A stretch of DNA of 64,000 nt from Sphingobium faniae (lineage in GTDB: Bacteria; Pseudomonadota; Alphaproteobacteria; Sphingomonadales; Sphingomonadaceae). Both the position numbers and the translations under genes were made by a program. Of the stretch, positions 33,608-42,366 are shown one piece after another. The notes under the pieces are model-generated. The model ran no database searches. It was given only the letters and a program-made list of their open reading frames with translations, and was not told where the DNA came from. Every line of letters starts with the position of its first letter. Positions within the stretch are counted from its first letter, which is position 1. Where the stretch lies: contig FMTU01000002.1 of NCBI GenBank assembly GCA_900100475.1, forward strand, positions 124,001-188,000, read 5' to 3'.

Positions 33608-36604
33608 ATGTTCAAGAACAGGATTTTCGCTTCGTCGCTAGCGCTGGGGGTCAGCGCCATTGCGATGGCAAGCCCTTCGCTGGCGCAGGACGCCACAGCC
33701 ACAACACAGCCGGCCGCGCCGCAGGACGAAGCACAGCCCGCTTCGGCGGATATCGTCATCACCGGATCGCGCATCGTGCGCGACGGCTATACCGCGCCGA
33801 CGCCGGTGACCGTCGCGACCGCCGACGAACTGGCCAAGACCACTCCATCGAGCATTCCCGACGCGCTGAACAAGCTGCCGCAGTTCGGCAACTCGCTCAG
33901 CCCCGGCAAGTCGGCGAACAACTTCGCCAGCATCCCGATTCACGGCAACGTGCTGAACCTGCGCAGCCTGGGCACGCCCAGCAACAACCCCAAGGGGCCG
34001 CTGCGCACTCTGATCCTGTTCGACGGCATCCGCGTGCCGCCGACCACTTATGTAGGCACGATCGACACCAACGTGCTGCCGCAGTTGCTGATGCAGCGGG
34101 TCGACGTGGTGACAGGCGGCGCTTCGGCGGGCTATGGCTCGGACGCGGTCGCGGGCGTCGTGAACTTCGTGCTCGACAAGAATTTCACGGGCATCAAGGG
34201 CGTCGCGCAGGCCGGCATTTCCTCGCGCGGCGATGCGGGCAATCAGCGCATCGGCCTTGCGGGTGGCTGGGACTTTGGCGGCGGCAGGGGCCATATCCTG
34301 CTGAGCGGCGAATATTCCAACAATGACGGCCTGCTGCGCAGCCAGCGCAAAGGCGGAAATGACAGCTATGCCTTCGTCGGCAGCACGGTGGGTTGCGTCA
34401 ATCCCAGTCCGCTGACCGATCCGACCGGCTGCAATCCGGGTGGCTCGCTCAATCCCTATACCATCGGCCGCAATGTCCTGATTTCGGCCCTTGCGCCCAA
34501 TGGCCGGATCGTCGGGTCGAGCAATACCGCCAATCCCTATATCGGGCAGGTCATCAACAATGACGGCACGACCCGTCCCTTCGATACCGGCACGGCCGTG
34601 GGAACCCCCGGTTTCCAGATCGGCGGCGACGGCTATGGGATTCCGGCGGATAACGCCGCCATCTCGCCTTTCAAGACCTATCAGACTTTCGGTCGCGTCA
34701 GCTATGACCTGACGCCGGACATCAACGCCTATGTGCAGGGCATCTGGTCGCGCACGGACATGCGCTACACGACGCAGCAGAATGCGCTGGTGCCGCCGTC
34801 GCTGGCCGTCCGCGTCTATAAGGACAATCCCTATCTGTCCGACGCGCTCAACAACTCGCTCGCCACGGCGGACGATTTTCTCACCATCGGCCAGACGCAG
34901 GCCGGACAGCCCAAGCCGGTCGCGAAGGAACGCACCGATTTCTGGATGGCGACGGCGGGCCTGCAGGGCAGCTTCAGCGACTTCAAATGGGCGGTCAGCT
35001 ACACCCACGGCGAGTCCAAGCACAAGATGGACAATTCCGGGCTGTACGACACCAAGAAACTCTATGCGGCGGTCGACGCCGTACGCGATCCCAGCGGCAA
35101 TATCGTGTGCCGCGTGTCGCTCGATCCGACGGTCGCGTCGCAATATAGCGGTTGCCGCCCGATGGACGTCATGCATGGCAATCCCAATGCATCGACGCCC
35201 GATGGCTATGCCTATGCGACGGGCACGTCCAGCTATCGCGCGCGGCTGAAGCAGGATTCGATTGAAGGAAGCCTGAGCGGCAGCCTGTTCGAACTGCCCG
35301 CGGGTCCGGTCGATTTCGTGGTCGGCGCGGAATATCGCAAGATTTCGCTCGACCTCAACAGTAATGCCGATCCCGCGACCCTGACCGACAGGGACGCTTA
35401 TTTCGCCGGGCTGCGCGGCGTTCCTTCGGGCGCGCTCTATTACTGGCTGAACAATGTGGGCGGCGCCCATGGCAGCGTGAACGTCAAGGAGGCCTTTGCC
35501 GAATTGGCGGTGCCGATCCTGAGGGACACGCCTTTCTTCGAGGAACTGAGCGTCAACGGCGCGGCGCGCATCACCGATTACTCCACGTCCGGCACCGTCA
35601 AGACATGGAAGGTCGGCGCGACGTGGAAGCCGGTGCAGGACCTGCTGCTGCGCGGAACCGTCTCGCGCGATATCCGCGCGCCCAACCTGTTCGAACTTTA
35701 TGCGGGCGCACAGAGTGGCATCGGTATCGTCAACGACGCGGTCATCCGGGATGCCAACGGCAATCCGATCTATGGCAGCGGCCAGAATGTCAACGTCAAC
35801 AGCGTGACGTCGGGCAATGCCAGCCTGCAGCCGGAAATCGGCCGGACGTTGACCGTCGGTGGCGTGATCACGCCGCGCTTCCTGCCCGGCTTCTCGCTGT
35901 CCATCGACTATTATCGCATCAAGGTGACGAACATCATCGAGACGCTGACGGCGCAACAGATCCTGACCAACTGCTTTAATGCGGGTGGATCGGGCGTGCA
36001 GGAATGTAACTGGATCCAGCGTTCCTCGCCAACGGCGTTCCCGGACCAGGTCAATATCTCCCCCGCCAATATCGCCTTCCTCAAGACGGCGGGCCTGGAT
36101 TTCGACGCCAGCTATCGCACGACGGTGGGCAATGGAGCATTGGGCATCCGGCTCTATGCCAACTATCTCGACAAGTTCGATGCCCAGCAATATGCGGGCG
36201 CGCCCATCGCCCATTATGCCGGCGTCAGCGTGGTCGGGTCCAACCCGACGGGCCTGCCCCGCTGGCGCGGCAACCTGGCGGTCGACTATACGAATGGACC
36301 GTTCGGCGTGACGATTTCCGAACAATATGTCGGCAAGATGCGGCTGGATATTCCAGGTGGCGTGAAGCAGATCCTGTTCGAAAACTCGCATGTCAAGCCG
36401 GTCTGGTATACCGATCTGTCGATGCGCTTCACCATTCCCCACGGCAATGGCAATGTGGAACTGTTCGGCAACGTCAACAACCTGTTCGACAAGGACCCGC
36501 CGCTCATTCCGGGCACGGTGCCGGGCGTGAACCTGCCGACGAATATCGCCGTCTATGATTTCATCGGCCGTGCTTTCACGGCGGGCGTGCGTTTCAAGTT
36601 CTAA
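33608..36604 (+). CDS. TonB-dependent outer-membrane receptor
   Basis: 998 residues from ATG 33608, chosen for the GGGAGAGGA site and because the signal peptide (MFKNRIFASSLALGVSAIA, ending SLAQ) starts there; the frame is open further upstream. TonB-box-like DIVITGSRIV, plug domain with TLILFDGIRV and VDVVTGGASAGYGSDAVAGVVNFVLD, large barrel, C-terminal strand ending in Phe (AFTAGVRFKF). The size and TGSRI-type N-terminus match sphingomonad receptors for organic substrates rather than siderophores. Likely imports the cluster's substrate across the outer membrane. Confidence 0.93.
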   Translation: MFKNRIFASSLALGVSAIAMASPSLAQDATATTQPAAPQDEAQPASADIVITGSRIVRDGYTAPTPVTVATADELAKTTPSSIPDALNKLPQFGNSLSPGKSANNFASIPIHGNVLNLRSLGTPSNNPKGPLRTLILFDGIRVPPTTYVGTIDTNVLPQLLMQRVDVVTGGASAGYGSDAVAGVVNFVLDKNFTGIKGVAQAGISSRGDAGNQRIGLAGGWDFGGGRGHILLSGEYSNNDGLLRSQRKGGNDSYAFVGSTVGCVNPSPLTDPTGCNPGGSLNPYTIGRNVLISALAPNGRIVGSSNTANPYIGQVINNDGTTRPFDTGTAVGTPGFQIGGDGYGIPADNAAISPFKTYQTFGRVSYDLTPDINAYVQGIWSRTDMRYTTQQNALVPPSLAVRVYKDNPYLSDALNNSLATADDFLTIGQTQAGQPKPVAKERTDFWMATAGLQGSFSDFKWAVSYTHGESKHKMDNSGLYDTKKLYAAVDAVRDPSGNIVCRVSLDPTVASQYSGCRPMDVMHGNPNASTPDGYAYATGTSSYRARLKQDSIEGSLSGSLFELPAGPVDFVVGAEYRKISLDLNSNADPATLTDRDAYFAGLRGVPSGALYYWLNNVGGAHGSVNVKEAFAELAVPILRDTPFFEELSVNGAARITDYSTSGTVKTWKVGATWKPVQDLLLRGTVSRDIRAPNLFELYAGAQSGIGIVNDAVIRDANGNPIYGSGQNVNVNSVTSGNASLQPEIGRTLTVGGVITPRFLPGFSLSIDYYRIKVTNIIETLTAQQILTNCFNAGGSGVQECNWIQRSSPTAFPDQVNISPANIAFLKTAGLDFDASYRTTVGNGALGIRLYANYLDKFDAQQYAGAPIAHYAGVSVVGSNPTGLPRWRGNLAVDYTNGPFGVTISEQYVGKMRLDIPGGVKQILFENSHVKPVWYTDLSMRFTIPHGNGNVELFGNVNNLFDKDPPLIPGTVPGVNLPTNIAVYDFIGRAFTAGVRFKF

Positions 36605-36627
36605 GGACAACTCCCCTCAAGACTGGA

Positions 36628-36657
36628 GCCGGGGCATATTTGCCCCGGCCTTTTTTT
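36628..36657 (+). terminator. Intrinsic terminator after the TonB receptor gene
   Basis: Perfect 9-bp stem GCCGGGGCA/TGCCCCGGC, four-base loop, then C and seven Ts. One of the strongest terminators in the window. Confidence 0.92.
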
Positions 36658-36680
36658 GTCTCCGGCAGACGAGGGAGGGA

Positions 36681-37313
36681 TTACCGGCGGAAAGAAAGGA
36701 GGCACAGGGACAGCGCGCTGCCGATCTGGGCGGCGGCCATGTCCTTTTGCGGATCCCAGACATCGCCCTGCTGGCCGTTATAATAATCGGCCGCGCCGCC
36801 CGCCGCGACGATGGTCAGGAGCCATTCGAAAATTTCATAGAGCGCGCTGCCAAGCCCGATGGCGGCGAAGGCGAAAAGCAGACTCCAGCAACGTGTGAAC
36901 TTGCCATGGCGGCAAGCGATTTCCGCCAAGGGACAGGTAAGGAGGGCGCCGAAAGCGAAATGGACCAGCCGGTCATAGCTGTTGCGGCGCAAATCGAACG
37001 CGCTGGAGATATCCTTTCCGAACAGGGCGCGGCTCCAGTCGTCATAGGGGACATAGGAATAGATGTAGCGCGCGCCCAGCGTGTGCAGCAGCAGGAACAA
37101 TGCGATGCAAGCGAAGGCGCTGTTCGAGAGCGGCCAGCGGCGTAGCAGCCATGGCGCCGCGAGCAGAAGCGCGACCGTAGGGCCGTGCTGGAGCGGGGCG
37201 AGATCGGGAAAGGGCTGTGCGATGTTCGCGAGGATGACGGCGGCAAGGATGAGCAGGATCATCCAGCGTTGGCCGGGCGGGAGGGCGCGCCTGTTGGATG
37301 CAGCGGGGAGCAT
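36681..37313 (-). CDS. DUF2238-family (YjdF-like) membrane protein
   Basis: 210 residues, about six hydrophobic helices. Family motifs: YDDWSRALFG, the conserved RNSYDRLVHFAFG, LYEIFEWLL and QGDVWDPQKDM. Function unknown in the family; conserved acidic and aromatic residues cluster in loops. Single gene, converging on the TonB receptor terminator. Not obviously part of the catabolic island. Confidence 0.88.
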   Translation of the reverse strand: MLPAASNRRALPPGQRWMILLILAAVILANIAQPFPDLAPLQHGPTVALLLAAPWLLRRWPLSNSAFACIALFLLLHTLGARYIYSYVPYDDWSRALFGKDISSAFDLRRNSYDRLVHFAFGALLTCPLAEIACRHGKFTRCWSLLFAFAAIGLGSALYEIFEWLLTIVAAGGAADYYNGQQGDVWDPQKDMAAAQIGSALSLCLLSFRR

Positions 37314-37593
37314 GGGCCGGGTTTAGGATGGATTGATGATTTGCCCAAGCGGGTCGGACCATCGAGGGCCGAGGGCGTTGTCAGGCAGGATTATACCGTA
37401 GTGCGGTGGAAGCGGAACTGATAGGCCCTCGCCCCATAGGGAGGTTGCTTGCGCCTTGGTCCTGGCCGGACGCCTCTGCCCCTCGGTGAAGGGAAAATGT
37501 CCTCTACTGACCGTTTTTTAGTCTGGCGGGCCGTGATTGCTATCGGGCGAGCGAGGCGTCCCCGCTTTGCCCGGGGGACGCCTCGCCAAACCT
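37314..37593. other. Intergenic region downstream of asd
   Basis: 280 bp. Apart from the stem-loop at 37551-37586 I see no gene; short frames have no family features and no ribosome sites. Confidence 0.5.
37551..37586 (-). terminator. Stem-loop downstream of asd
   Basis: Perfect 13-bp stem GCGAGGCGTCCCC/GGGGACGCCTCGC with a 10-nt loop, 8 bp after the asd stop. No T-run follows, so termination or RNA stabilisation are both possible. Confidence 0.6.
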
Positions 37594-38619
37594 TTAGCCC
37601 TTTTTCAGGTGACGGCGGCCCAGCAGTTCGGCGATCTGCACGGCGTTCAGCGCCGCGCCCTTGCGGAGATTGTCGCTGACACACCAAAGCGAGAGGCCGT
37701 TGTCCACGGTCGAATCCTCGCGGACGCGGCTGATGAAGGTGGCATAGTCGCCCACGCATTCGACAGGGGTGACGTAACCGCCATCCTCACGCTTGTCGAC
37801 CAGCATGATGCCGGGCGCTTCGCGCAGGATGTTCTGGGCTTCCTCGGCCGAGATTTCCTTTTCGAACTCGATGTTCAACGCCTCGCTATGGCCGACGAAC
37901 ACCGGCACGCGCACGCAGGTCGCCGTCAGCTTGATCTTCGGATCGAGGATCTTCTTGGTTTCCGCGACCATCTTCCACTCTTCCTTGGTGGAGCCGTCGT
38001 CCAGGAAGACGTCGATGTGCGGGATCACGTTGAAGGCGATCTGCTTGGTGAACTTCTTGGGTTCCGCCGGATCTCCGACGAAGATGTTGCGTGACTGTTC
38101 GAACAGTTCGTCCATGCCGACCTTGCCCGCGCCCGACACCGATTGATAGGTGGCGACGACGACGCGCTTGATCGTCGCGGCGTCATGCAGGGGCTTCAAG
38201 GCCACGACCATCTGCGCGGTGGAGCAGTTGGGGTTGGCGATGATGTTCTTCTTCTTGTAGCCGTCGATCGCATCCGGATTCACTTCGGGCACGATCAGGG
38301 GCACGTCGGGGTCCATGCGGTAGAGCGACGAATTGTCGATCACGACGCAGCCCGCCGCCGCCGCCCTGGGCGCATGTTCCGCCGTCGGGCCGGAACCGGC
38401 CGCGAACAGGGCGATGTCCCATCCGGTGAAGTCGAAATGTTCGATATTCTTGCATTTGAGCGTCTTGCCGGTGTCACCGAAGTCGATGTCGGTGCCCTGC
38501 GACCGGGGCGATGCAACCACCGCGATCTCGTCAATCGGGAACTCGCGTTCGGCGAGAATGGTCAGCATCTCGCGGCCCACATTGCCCGTGGCACCAACGA
38601 CGACGACCTTGTAACCCAT
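37594..38619 (-). CDS. asd: Aspartate-semialdehyde dehydrogenase
   Basis: 341 residues from ATG 38619 (the open frame extends 20 codons upstream without family similarity). Reduces aspartyl phosphate to the semialdehyde for lysine/DAP, Thr and Met synthesis. NADP motif VVVGATGNVGREML, catalytic Cys in NPNCSTAQM, Ser/Gly substrate loop YQSVSGAGKVGMDEL, and catalytic His region RVPVFVGHSEAL. Confidence 0.96.
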   Translation of the reverse strand: MGYKVVVVGATGNVGREMLTILAEREFPIDEIAVVASPRSQGTDIDFGDTGKTLKCKNIEHFDFTGWDIALFAAGSGPTAEHAPRAAAAGCVVIDNSSLYRMDPDVPLIVPEVNPDAIDGYKKKNIIANPNCSTAQMVVALKPLHDAATIKRVVVATYQSVSGAGKVGMDELFEQSRNIFVGDPAEPKKFTKQIAFNVIPHIDVFLDDGSTKEEWKMVAETKKILDPKIKLTATCVRVPVFVGHSEALNIEFEKEISAEEAQNILREAPGIMLVDKREDGGYVTPVECVGDYATFISRVREDSTVDNGLSLWCVSDNLRKGAALNAVQIAELLGRRHLKKG

Positions 38620-38698
38620 GACTAAACACTCCACTCCATGCAAAATTGCGGAGTGCGCGGCATAGCGCTGTTGCGGCAATTGTCCAGCTTTATGCGGT

Positions 38699-40939
38699 TT
38701 ATCGGGTGGAAGCCGCGCTTTCTTCGTTCGGTCCCGTGTCGTGACGGTCGAGGAAGTCTTCGATCGTGCGCCACAGATGGACGGAAATGCCGGAACCGCC
38801 GACGCGGTGGGTCTGGCCCGGATAGACCATCATCTCGAACGGGACCGCCGCGTCCTGCATTTTCGCCATGACGGCGGTGGTGTTGTCGAAGACGACATTG
38901 TCGTCCGACATGCCGTGGATGAGGAGCAGCGGGTCTTTGATCTTCACCGAATCCTCGACCGCGTCGGACGCGGGATAGGCGCTGGGCGTGTCCTGCGGCT
39001 TGCCGAGATAGCGTTCGGTGTAATGGGTGTCGTAAAGTTCCCATTTCGTGACCGGGGCGCCCGCGATGGCGGCGGAAAAGGCGCCGGGGGCCTTTTCGAG
39101 CAGCTTGAGCGACATATATCCGCCATAGGACCAGCCATAGGTGGCAATGCGCCGCGGGTCGACATAGGGCTGGCTTTTCAGCCATTCGACGCTTTTGAGT
39201 TGATCATCCGCTTCGACGGTGCCCATGGCGCGATAGATATGGTCCTCGAACGCCTTGCCGCGATCGGGGGTGCCGCGATTGTCGATGGCGAAGACGATCC
39301 AGCCCTTGCTCACCAGATATTGGTAGATGGGCGCGCCCCACTGGTTCGTGACCTGACGGCCCGCGCCGGGGCCGCCATAATGGAGCATGAAGACAGGATA
39401 GCGCTTGTCCGGCTCCAGCGGCGGCGTCATGATCCGGGCGTGGAGCATGGTTCCGTCGGCGGCTTTCAGGGTGGAAAAGCGCGTCCTGGCGTGGGTGGCG
39501 AGATAGGGGGCGTAGGGATGGCCGCCCCGGACCGCGTTTTCCTCCAGCCATTGGAGTTGCTTGCCGTCCGTGTCGGCGAGGTAGACCTGTTTGGGCTGGT
39601 CGGTGTTGCTGCGGGAGATGACGATGCGGGTCGCCTTGCCGTCCATCACGGCGTCATTCCACCAGCCGTTCCGGGTGAGTTGCCGGAGCGGCCCGGCCTT
39701 GGCGAGCGGGGCGGCGTAAAGCTGCTGCTCCAGCGGGGTTTGCCGGTTGGCGGTGAAGTAGACGAGGGATGTTGCTTCATCAACGCCGATGATGTCGCGC
39801 ACTTCCCATGCGCCGCTGGTGAGGGGCGTCCATTGGCTGCCCCGGACGCGGTAGAGATGGCCGTGGCCGGTCTTTTCCGACCACCAGAGAAAGCTTCCAT
39901 CGCTCAATGGCGTGAAATTGTTGGAGAGGTTGATCCAGCTTTTCGCGGTTTCGGTGAGGATGACCTTCGCCTTGCCGGTGACGGGATCGACGGCGAGGAG
40001 GTCGAGCCGCTTCTGGTCCCGGCTCTCGCGCTGGACATAGAGAGTCTTGCCGTCCTTCGACCAGTTGACGCGGGCGAGGTAGATATCGGTGTCGGGGCCG
40101 AGGTCGACCTTGATGCGGGCGCTGCCATCCGGTTTCATGACGTAGAGGTCGACGATGGCGTTGGGGGTGCCCGCCGCGGGGTAGCGCTGCTGGTAGACCT
40201 TTGTGCCCTCGCCGCCGATGGCGGTGCGGGTGACGATGCCGACCGGGCTTTCATCGACGCGGGCGATGGCGATGCGCGCATCGTCGGGCGACCACCAATA
40301 GCCCGTGCGGCGGTCCATTTCCTCCTGCGCGACGAATTCGGCGACGCCCCAACTCAGCGTGTCGCTGGCGTCGTGAGTGAGGGGGCGGGCTTCGCCGCCG
40401 ATGGGCTGGATGAAGAAATTGCCGTCCCGGACATAGGAGACATAACCGCCTTTGGGGCTGACGAGGCCGTTGAGTTCGCCTTCCGGAGTGGCGGTGAGGC
40501 GCGTGATCCTGCCGTCGAGCGCGGCGAGGTAGAGATCGCCATCCACCGGGACGAGGATGTGCTTGCCGTCGGGCGACCAGTCATAGGTGGCGATGCCGGT
40601 GCTGCCCGCGACGGAGCGGTCGCGTTCACGCTGCATCTTTTCCGCTTCAGAGAGTTCCGCACCGCTGCCGGCCTTCTTCGAATCGACCAGCATCCGCTGC
40701 GCGCCTGTCACGGTGTCGATCGCCCAGAGATCAAGGCGATCCTTCTCGTCGGCGCGGGGCTTGAGCAGAGTGACGAGGGCGCCATCGGGCGATAGCTTCA
40801 GGGCGCGGGGCTGGGGGCCGGACAGGTCGGGACTGGCGAAGACGCGCTCCAGCGTCAGCCTTTCCTGCGCCACGGCCGGGAGGGCAGGGGCGACCAGCGC
40901 GGTCAGCAGCGTGGTCGAGTAGCGGAGCCTGACGGGCAT
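38699..40939 (-). CDS. S9-family (dipeptidyl peptidase IV-like) serine peptidase
   Basis: About 746 residues. ATG 40939 is favoured because AAAGG lies 9 nt before it; ATG 40945 is too close. Signal peptide ending AVAQ. N-terminal beta-propeller (DPP IV N domain: YDWSPDGKHILVP, WGVAEFVAQEEMDR) and C-terminal alpha/beta-hydrolase with nucleophile GWSYGGYMS (Ser about 604), Asp in HGMSDDNV and His in GQTHRVGG. The EMDR text near EFVAQEEM corresponds to the double-Glu motif that binds the peptide N-terminus. Periplasmic peptide degradation. Confidence 0.93.
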   Translation of the reverse strand: MPVRLRYSTTLLTALVAPALPAVAQERLTLERVFASPDLSGPQPRALKLSPDGALVTLLKPRADEKDRLDLWAIDTVTGAQRMLVDSKKAGSGAELSEAEKMQRERDRSVAGSTGIATYDWSPDGKHILVPVDGDLYLAALDGRITRLTATPEGELNGLVSPKGGYVSYVRDGNFFIQPIGGEARPLTHDASDTLSWGVAEFVAQEEMDRRTGYWWSPDDARIAIARVDESPVGIVTRTAIGGEGTKVYQQRYPAAGTPNAIVDLYVMKPDGSARIKVDLGPDTDIYLARVNWSKDGKTLYVQRESRDQKRLDLLAVDPVTGKAKVILTETAKSWINLSNNFTPLSDGSFLWWSEKTGHGHLYRVRGSQWTPLTSGAWEVRDIIGVDEATSLVYFTANRQTPLEQQLYAAPLAKAGPLRQLTRNGWWNDAVMDGKATRIVISRSNTDQPKQVYLADTDGKQLQWLEENAVRGGHPYAPYLATHARTRFSTLKAADGTMLHARIMTPPLEPDKRYPVFMLHYGGPGAGRQVTNQWGAPIYQYLVSKGWIVFAIDNRGTPDRGKAFEDHIYRAMGTVEADDQLKSVEWLKSQPYVDPRRIATYGWSYGGYMSLKLLEKAPGAFSAAIAGAPVTKWELYDTHYTERYLGKPQDTPSAYPASDAVEDSVKIKDPLLLIHGMSDDNVVFDNTTAVMAKMQDAAVPFEMMVYPGQTHRVGGSGISVHLWRTIEDFLDRHDTGPNEESAASTR

Positions 40940-41057
40940 TGTCATCCTTTCGCGGCAGCACGTTGCTGGAACGCCTTGTCATGGCGCTGGCTTAGCGCGC
41001 CTTGGTCGAAAAGATCAATGTCGGGACATATTATGTCGAGCCATGGCAAAGAAGCCA

Positions 41058-41132
41058 TGGTGGGCGCGGCAGGGATTGAACCTGCGACCCCACCCGTGTG
41101 AAGGGTGTGCTCTACCGCTGAGCTACGCGCCC
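41058..41132 (-). tRNA. tRNA-Val (anticodon CAC)
   Basis: 75 nt on the minus strand with encoded CCA: acceptor GGGCGCG/CGCGCCC, D arm GCUCAGCGGUAGAGC, anticodon stem CACCC/GGGUG enclosing UUCACAC (anticodon CAC), and T arm GCAGGUUCAAUCCCUGC. Confidence 0.95.
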
Positions 41133-41266
41133 GCTAAGGGAGGAGCGCCATTGGCACCCAAGGCGCGGCCTGTCAAGCAGATGGGCAAGGCACATGCACA
41201 AAATGGTTATGCGCCGCGCTTTCGCACGCTATAGTCGGCCGGTTATCGAAAAGGAGTGCTTATCCC

Positions 41267-41395
41267 ATGCGTCAAACCGCCGCCCTTGTGATTGCAGGGC
41301 TTCTTCTTACCGCCCTGGCCGCTTGCAATACGGTGAAAGGCGCTGGCCGGGATATCGAATCCGTCGGCAGGGCCGGTGAAAAGGTCATCAACTGA
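41267..41395 (+). CDS. Entericidin A/B-family small lipoprotein
   Basis: 42 residues, too short for most gene finders. ATG 41267 behind AAGGAG. Signal peptide MRQTAALVIAGLLLTALAAC with lipobox LAAC (Cys 20), then NTVKGAGRDIESVGRAGEKV, the classic entericidin motif (NTVxGxGxDIxxxG). Membrane-anchored small lipoprotein linked to envelope stress and stationary phase in enterics; role here unknown. Confidence 0.9.
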   Translation: MRQTAALVIAGLLLTALAACNTVKGAGRDIESVGRAGEKVIN

Positions 41396-41413
41396 CCCGG
41401 ATCATGCGCTGAT

Positions 41414-41605
41414 TCATTGGAGGACGCGTCCGACAGGGACGGGCGCGTCCCTGAGCAGGCGGACGCCGTCGCAATCGGGTTCGCCGCAATCGCAGGCTTC
41501 GACCGTGTAGCGATTGCCGCACATCACCAGCACATCCTGATCGAACGAATAGTTGGAAATTCCCGCGCGCTCGACTTTTTCGCGAGCTTTGATCTTGAGG
41601 GACAA
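41414..41605 (-). CDS. Small cysteine-rich conserved protein (63 residues)
   Basis: TTG start at 41605 with AAAGGA 6 nt upstream. Translation MSLKIKAREKVERAGISNYS, then DQDVLVMCGNRYTVEACDCG and EPDCDG. Four Cys (one in MCG, then CDC and PDC) could bind a metal. No signal peptide or membrane helix. I do not recognise a named family. The evidence for coding is the ribosome site, composition and the ordered Cys motif rather than homology. Confidence 0.65.
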   Translation of the reverse strand: MSLKIKAREKVERAGISNYSFDQDVLVMCGNRYTVEACDCGEPDCDGVRLLRDAPVPVGRVLQ

Positions 41606-41756
41606 TGCACGTCCTTTCCCTGTTGTTGCGATGCACAATGCCAGAGGGATGGAGCCTGTTCCAGTGCGCATTGGTAGATTGTCCTTAAAATGACACATCT
41701 GGACGGATGGCGGGCGGTGCTTGCATGGCCGCGCGGTCCATCCCATATGCCGGGCC

Positions 41757-42323
41757 ATGAACGACCAACGCAGCAATTCCATGCCGGTCTGGCATGGCAC
41801 CACCATCATGTCAGTACGCAAGAACGGGAAGGTCGTCGTGGCTGGCGACGGGCAGGTTTCGATGGGCCAGACCGTGATGAAGCCCAATGCCCGCAAGGTC
41901 CGCCGCCTGCATGACGGGTCGGTGATCGGCGGCTTTGCCGGGGCCACGGCGGATGCCTTCACCCTGTTCGAACGGCTGGAGGCGAAACTGGAACGCCATA
42001 ACGGGCAGTTGATGCGTGCTGCCGTCGAATTGGCGAAGGATTGGCGGACGGACAAATATCTCCGTAATCTGGAAGCGATGATGATCGTCGCGGACAAGGA
42101 CGTGACGCTGATCCTGACCGGCAATGGCGACGTGCTGGAACCGCTGCACGGCGTGGCGGCGATCGGGTCGGGCGGCAATTATGCGCTCGCGGCGGCGCGC
42201 GCGCTGGTGGATTATGAGGAGGATGCCGAAGTCATCGCGCGCAAGGCGATGGCGGTGGCGGCGGACATCTGCGTCTACACCAACGATCAACTGACCATCG
42301 AGGAACTGGCAAGCGCCGCCTGA
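41757..42323 (+). CDS. hslV: ATP-dependent protease HslV, peptidase subunit
   Basis: 188 residues from ATG 41757; ATG 41781 is an alternative. N-terminal-nucleophile peptidase; the short propeptide ends at WHG and the catalytic Thr follows ([19 protein letters not shown]). Ser/Lys of the active site lie in [18 protein letters not shown]-terminus [17 protein letters not shown] is typical. Forms a dodecamer capped by HslU, encoded 43 bp downstream. Confidence 0.95.
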   Translation: MNDQRSNSMPVWHGTTIMSVRKNGKVVVAGDGQVSMGQTVMKPNARKVRRLHDGSVIGGFAGATADAFTLFERLEAKLERHNGQLMRAAVELAKDWRTDKYLRNLEAMMIVADKDVTLILTGNGDVLEPLHGVAAIGSGGNYALAAARALVDYEEDAEVIARKAMAVAADICVYTNDQLTIEELASAA

Positions 42324-42366
42324 CGCCTGCCTTCCCTGCTTTTTCCCGCGGATTTCAAGAAACATC

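Noticed and set aside
33638..36610. Open frame of 990 codons antisense to the TonB receptor
   Set aside because: It has the Arg/His/Ala-rich composition of antisense frames in GC-rich genes, no family motif and no ribosome site. The plus-strand receptor explains the region fully.
37314..37593. Possible gene or repeat element downstream of asd
   Set aside because: Frames there lack starts and motifs; only the stem-loop at 37551-37586 is supported.
38741..40795. Open frame of 684 codons antisense to the S9 peptidase
   Set aside because: Glycine/aspartate/valine-rich with no domain text; the opposite strand encodes a complete serine peptidase with all catalytic residues.
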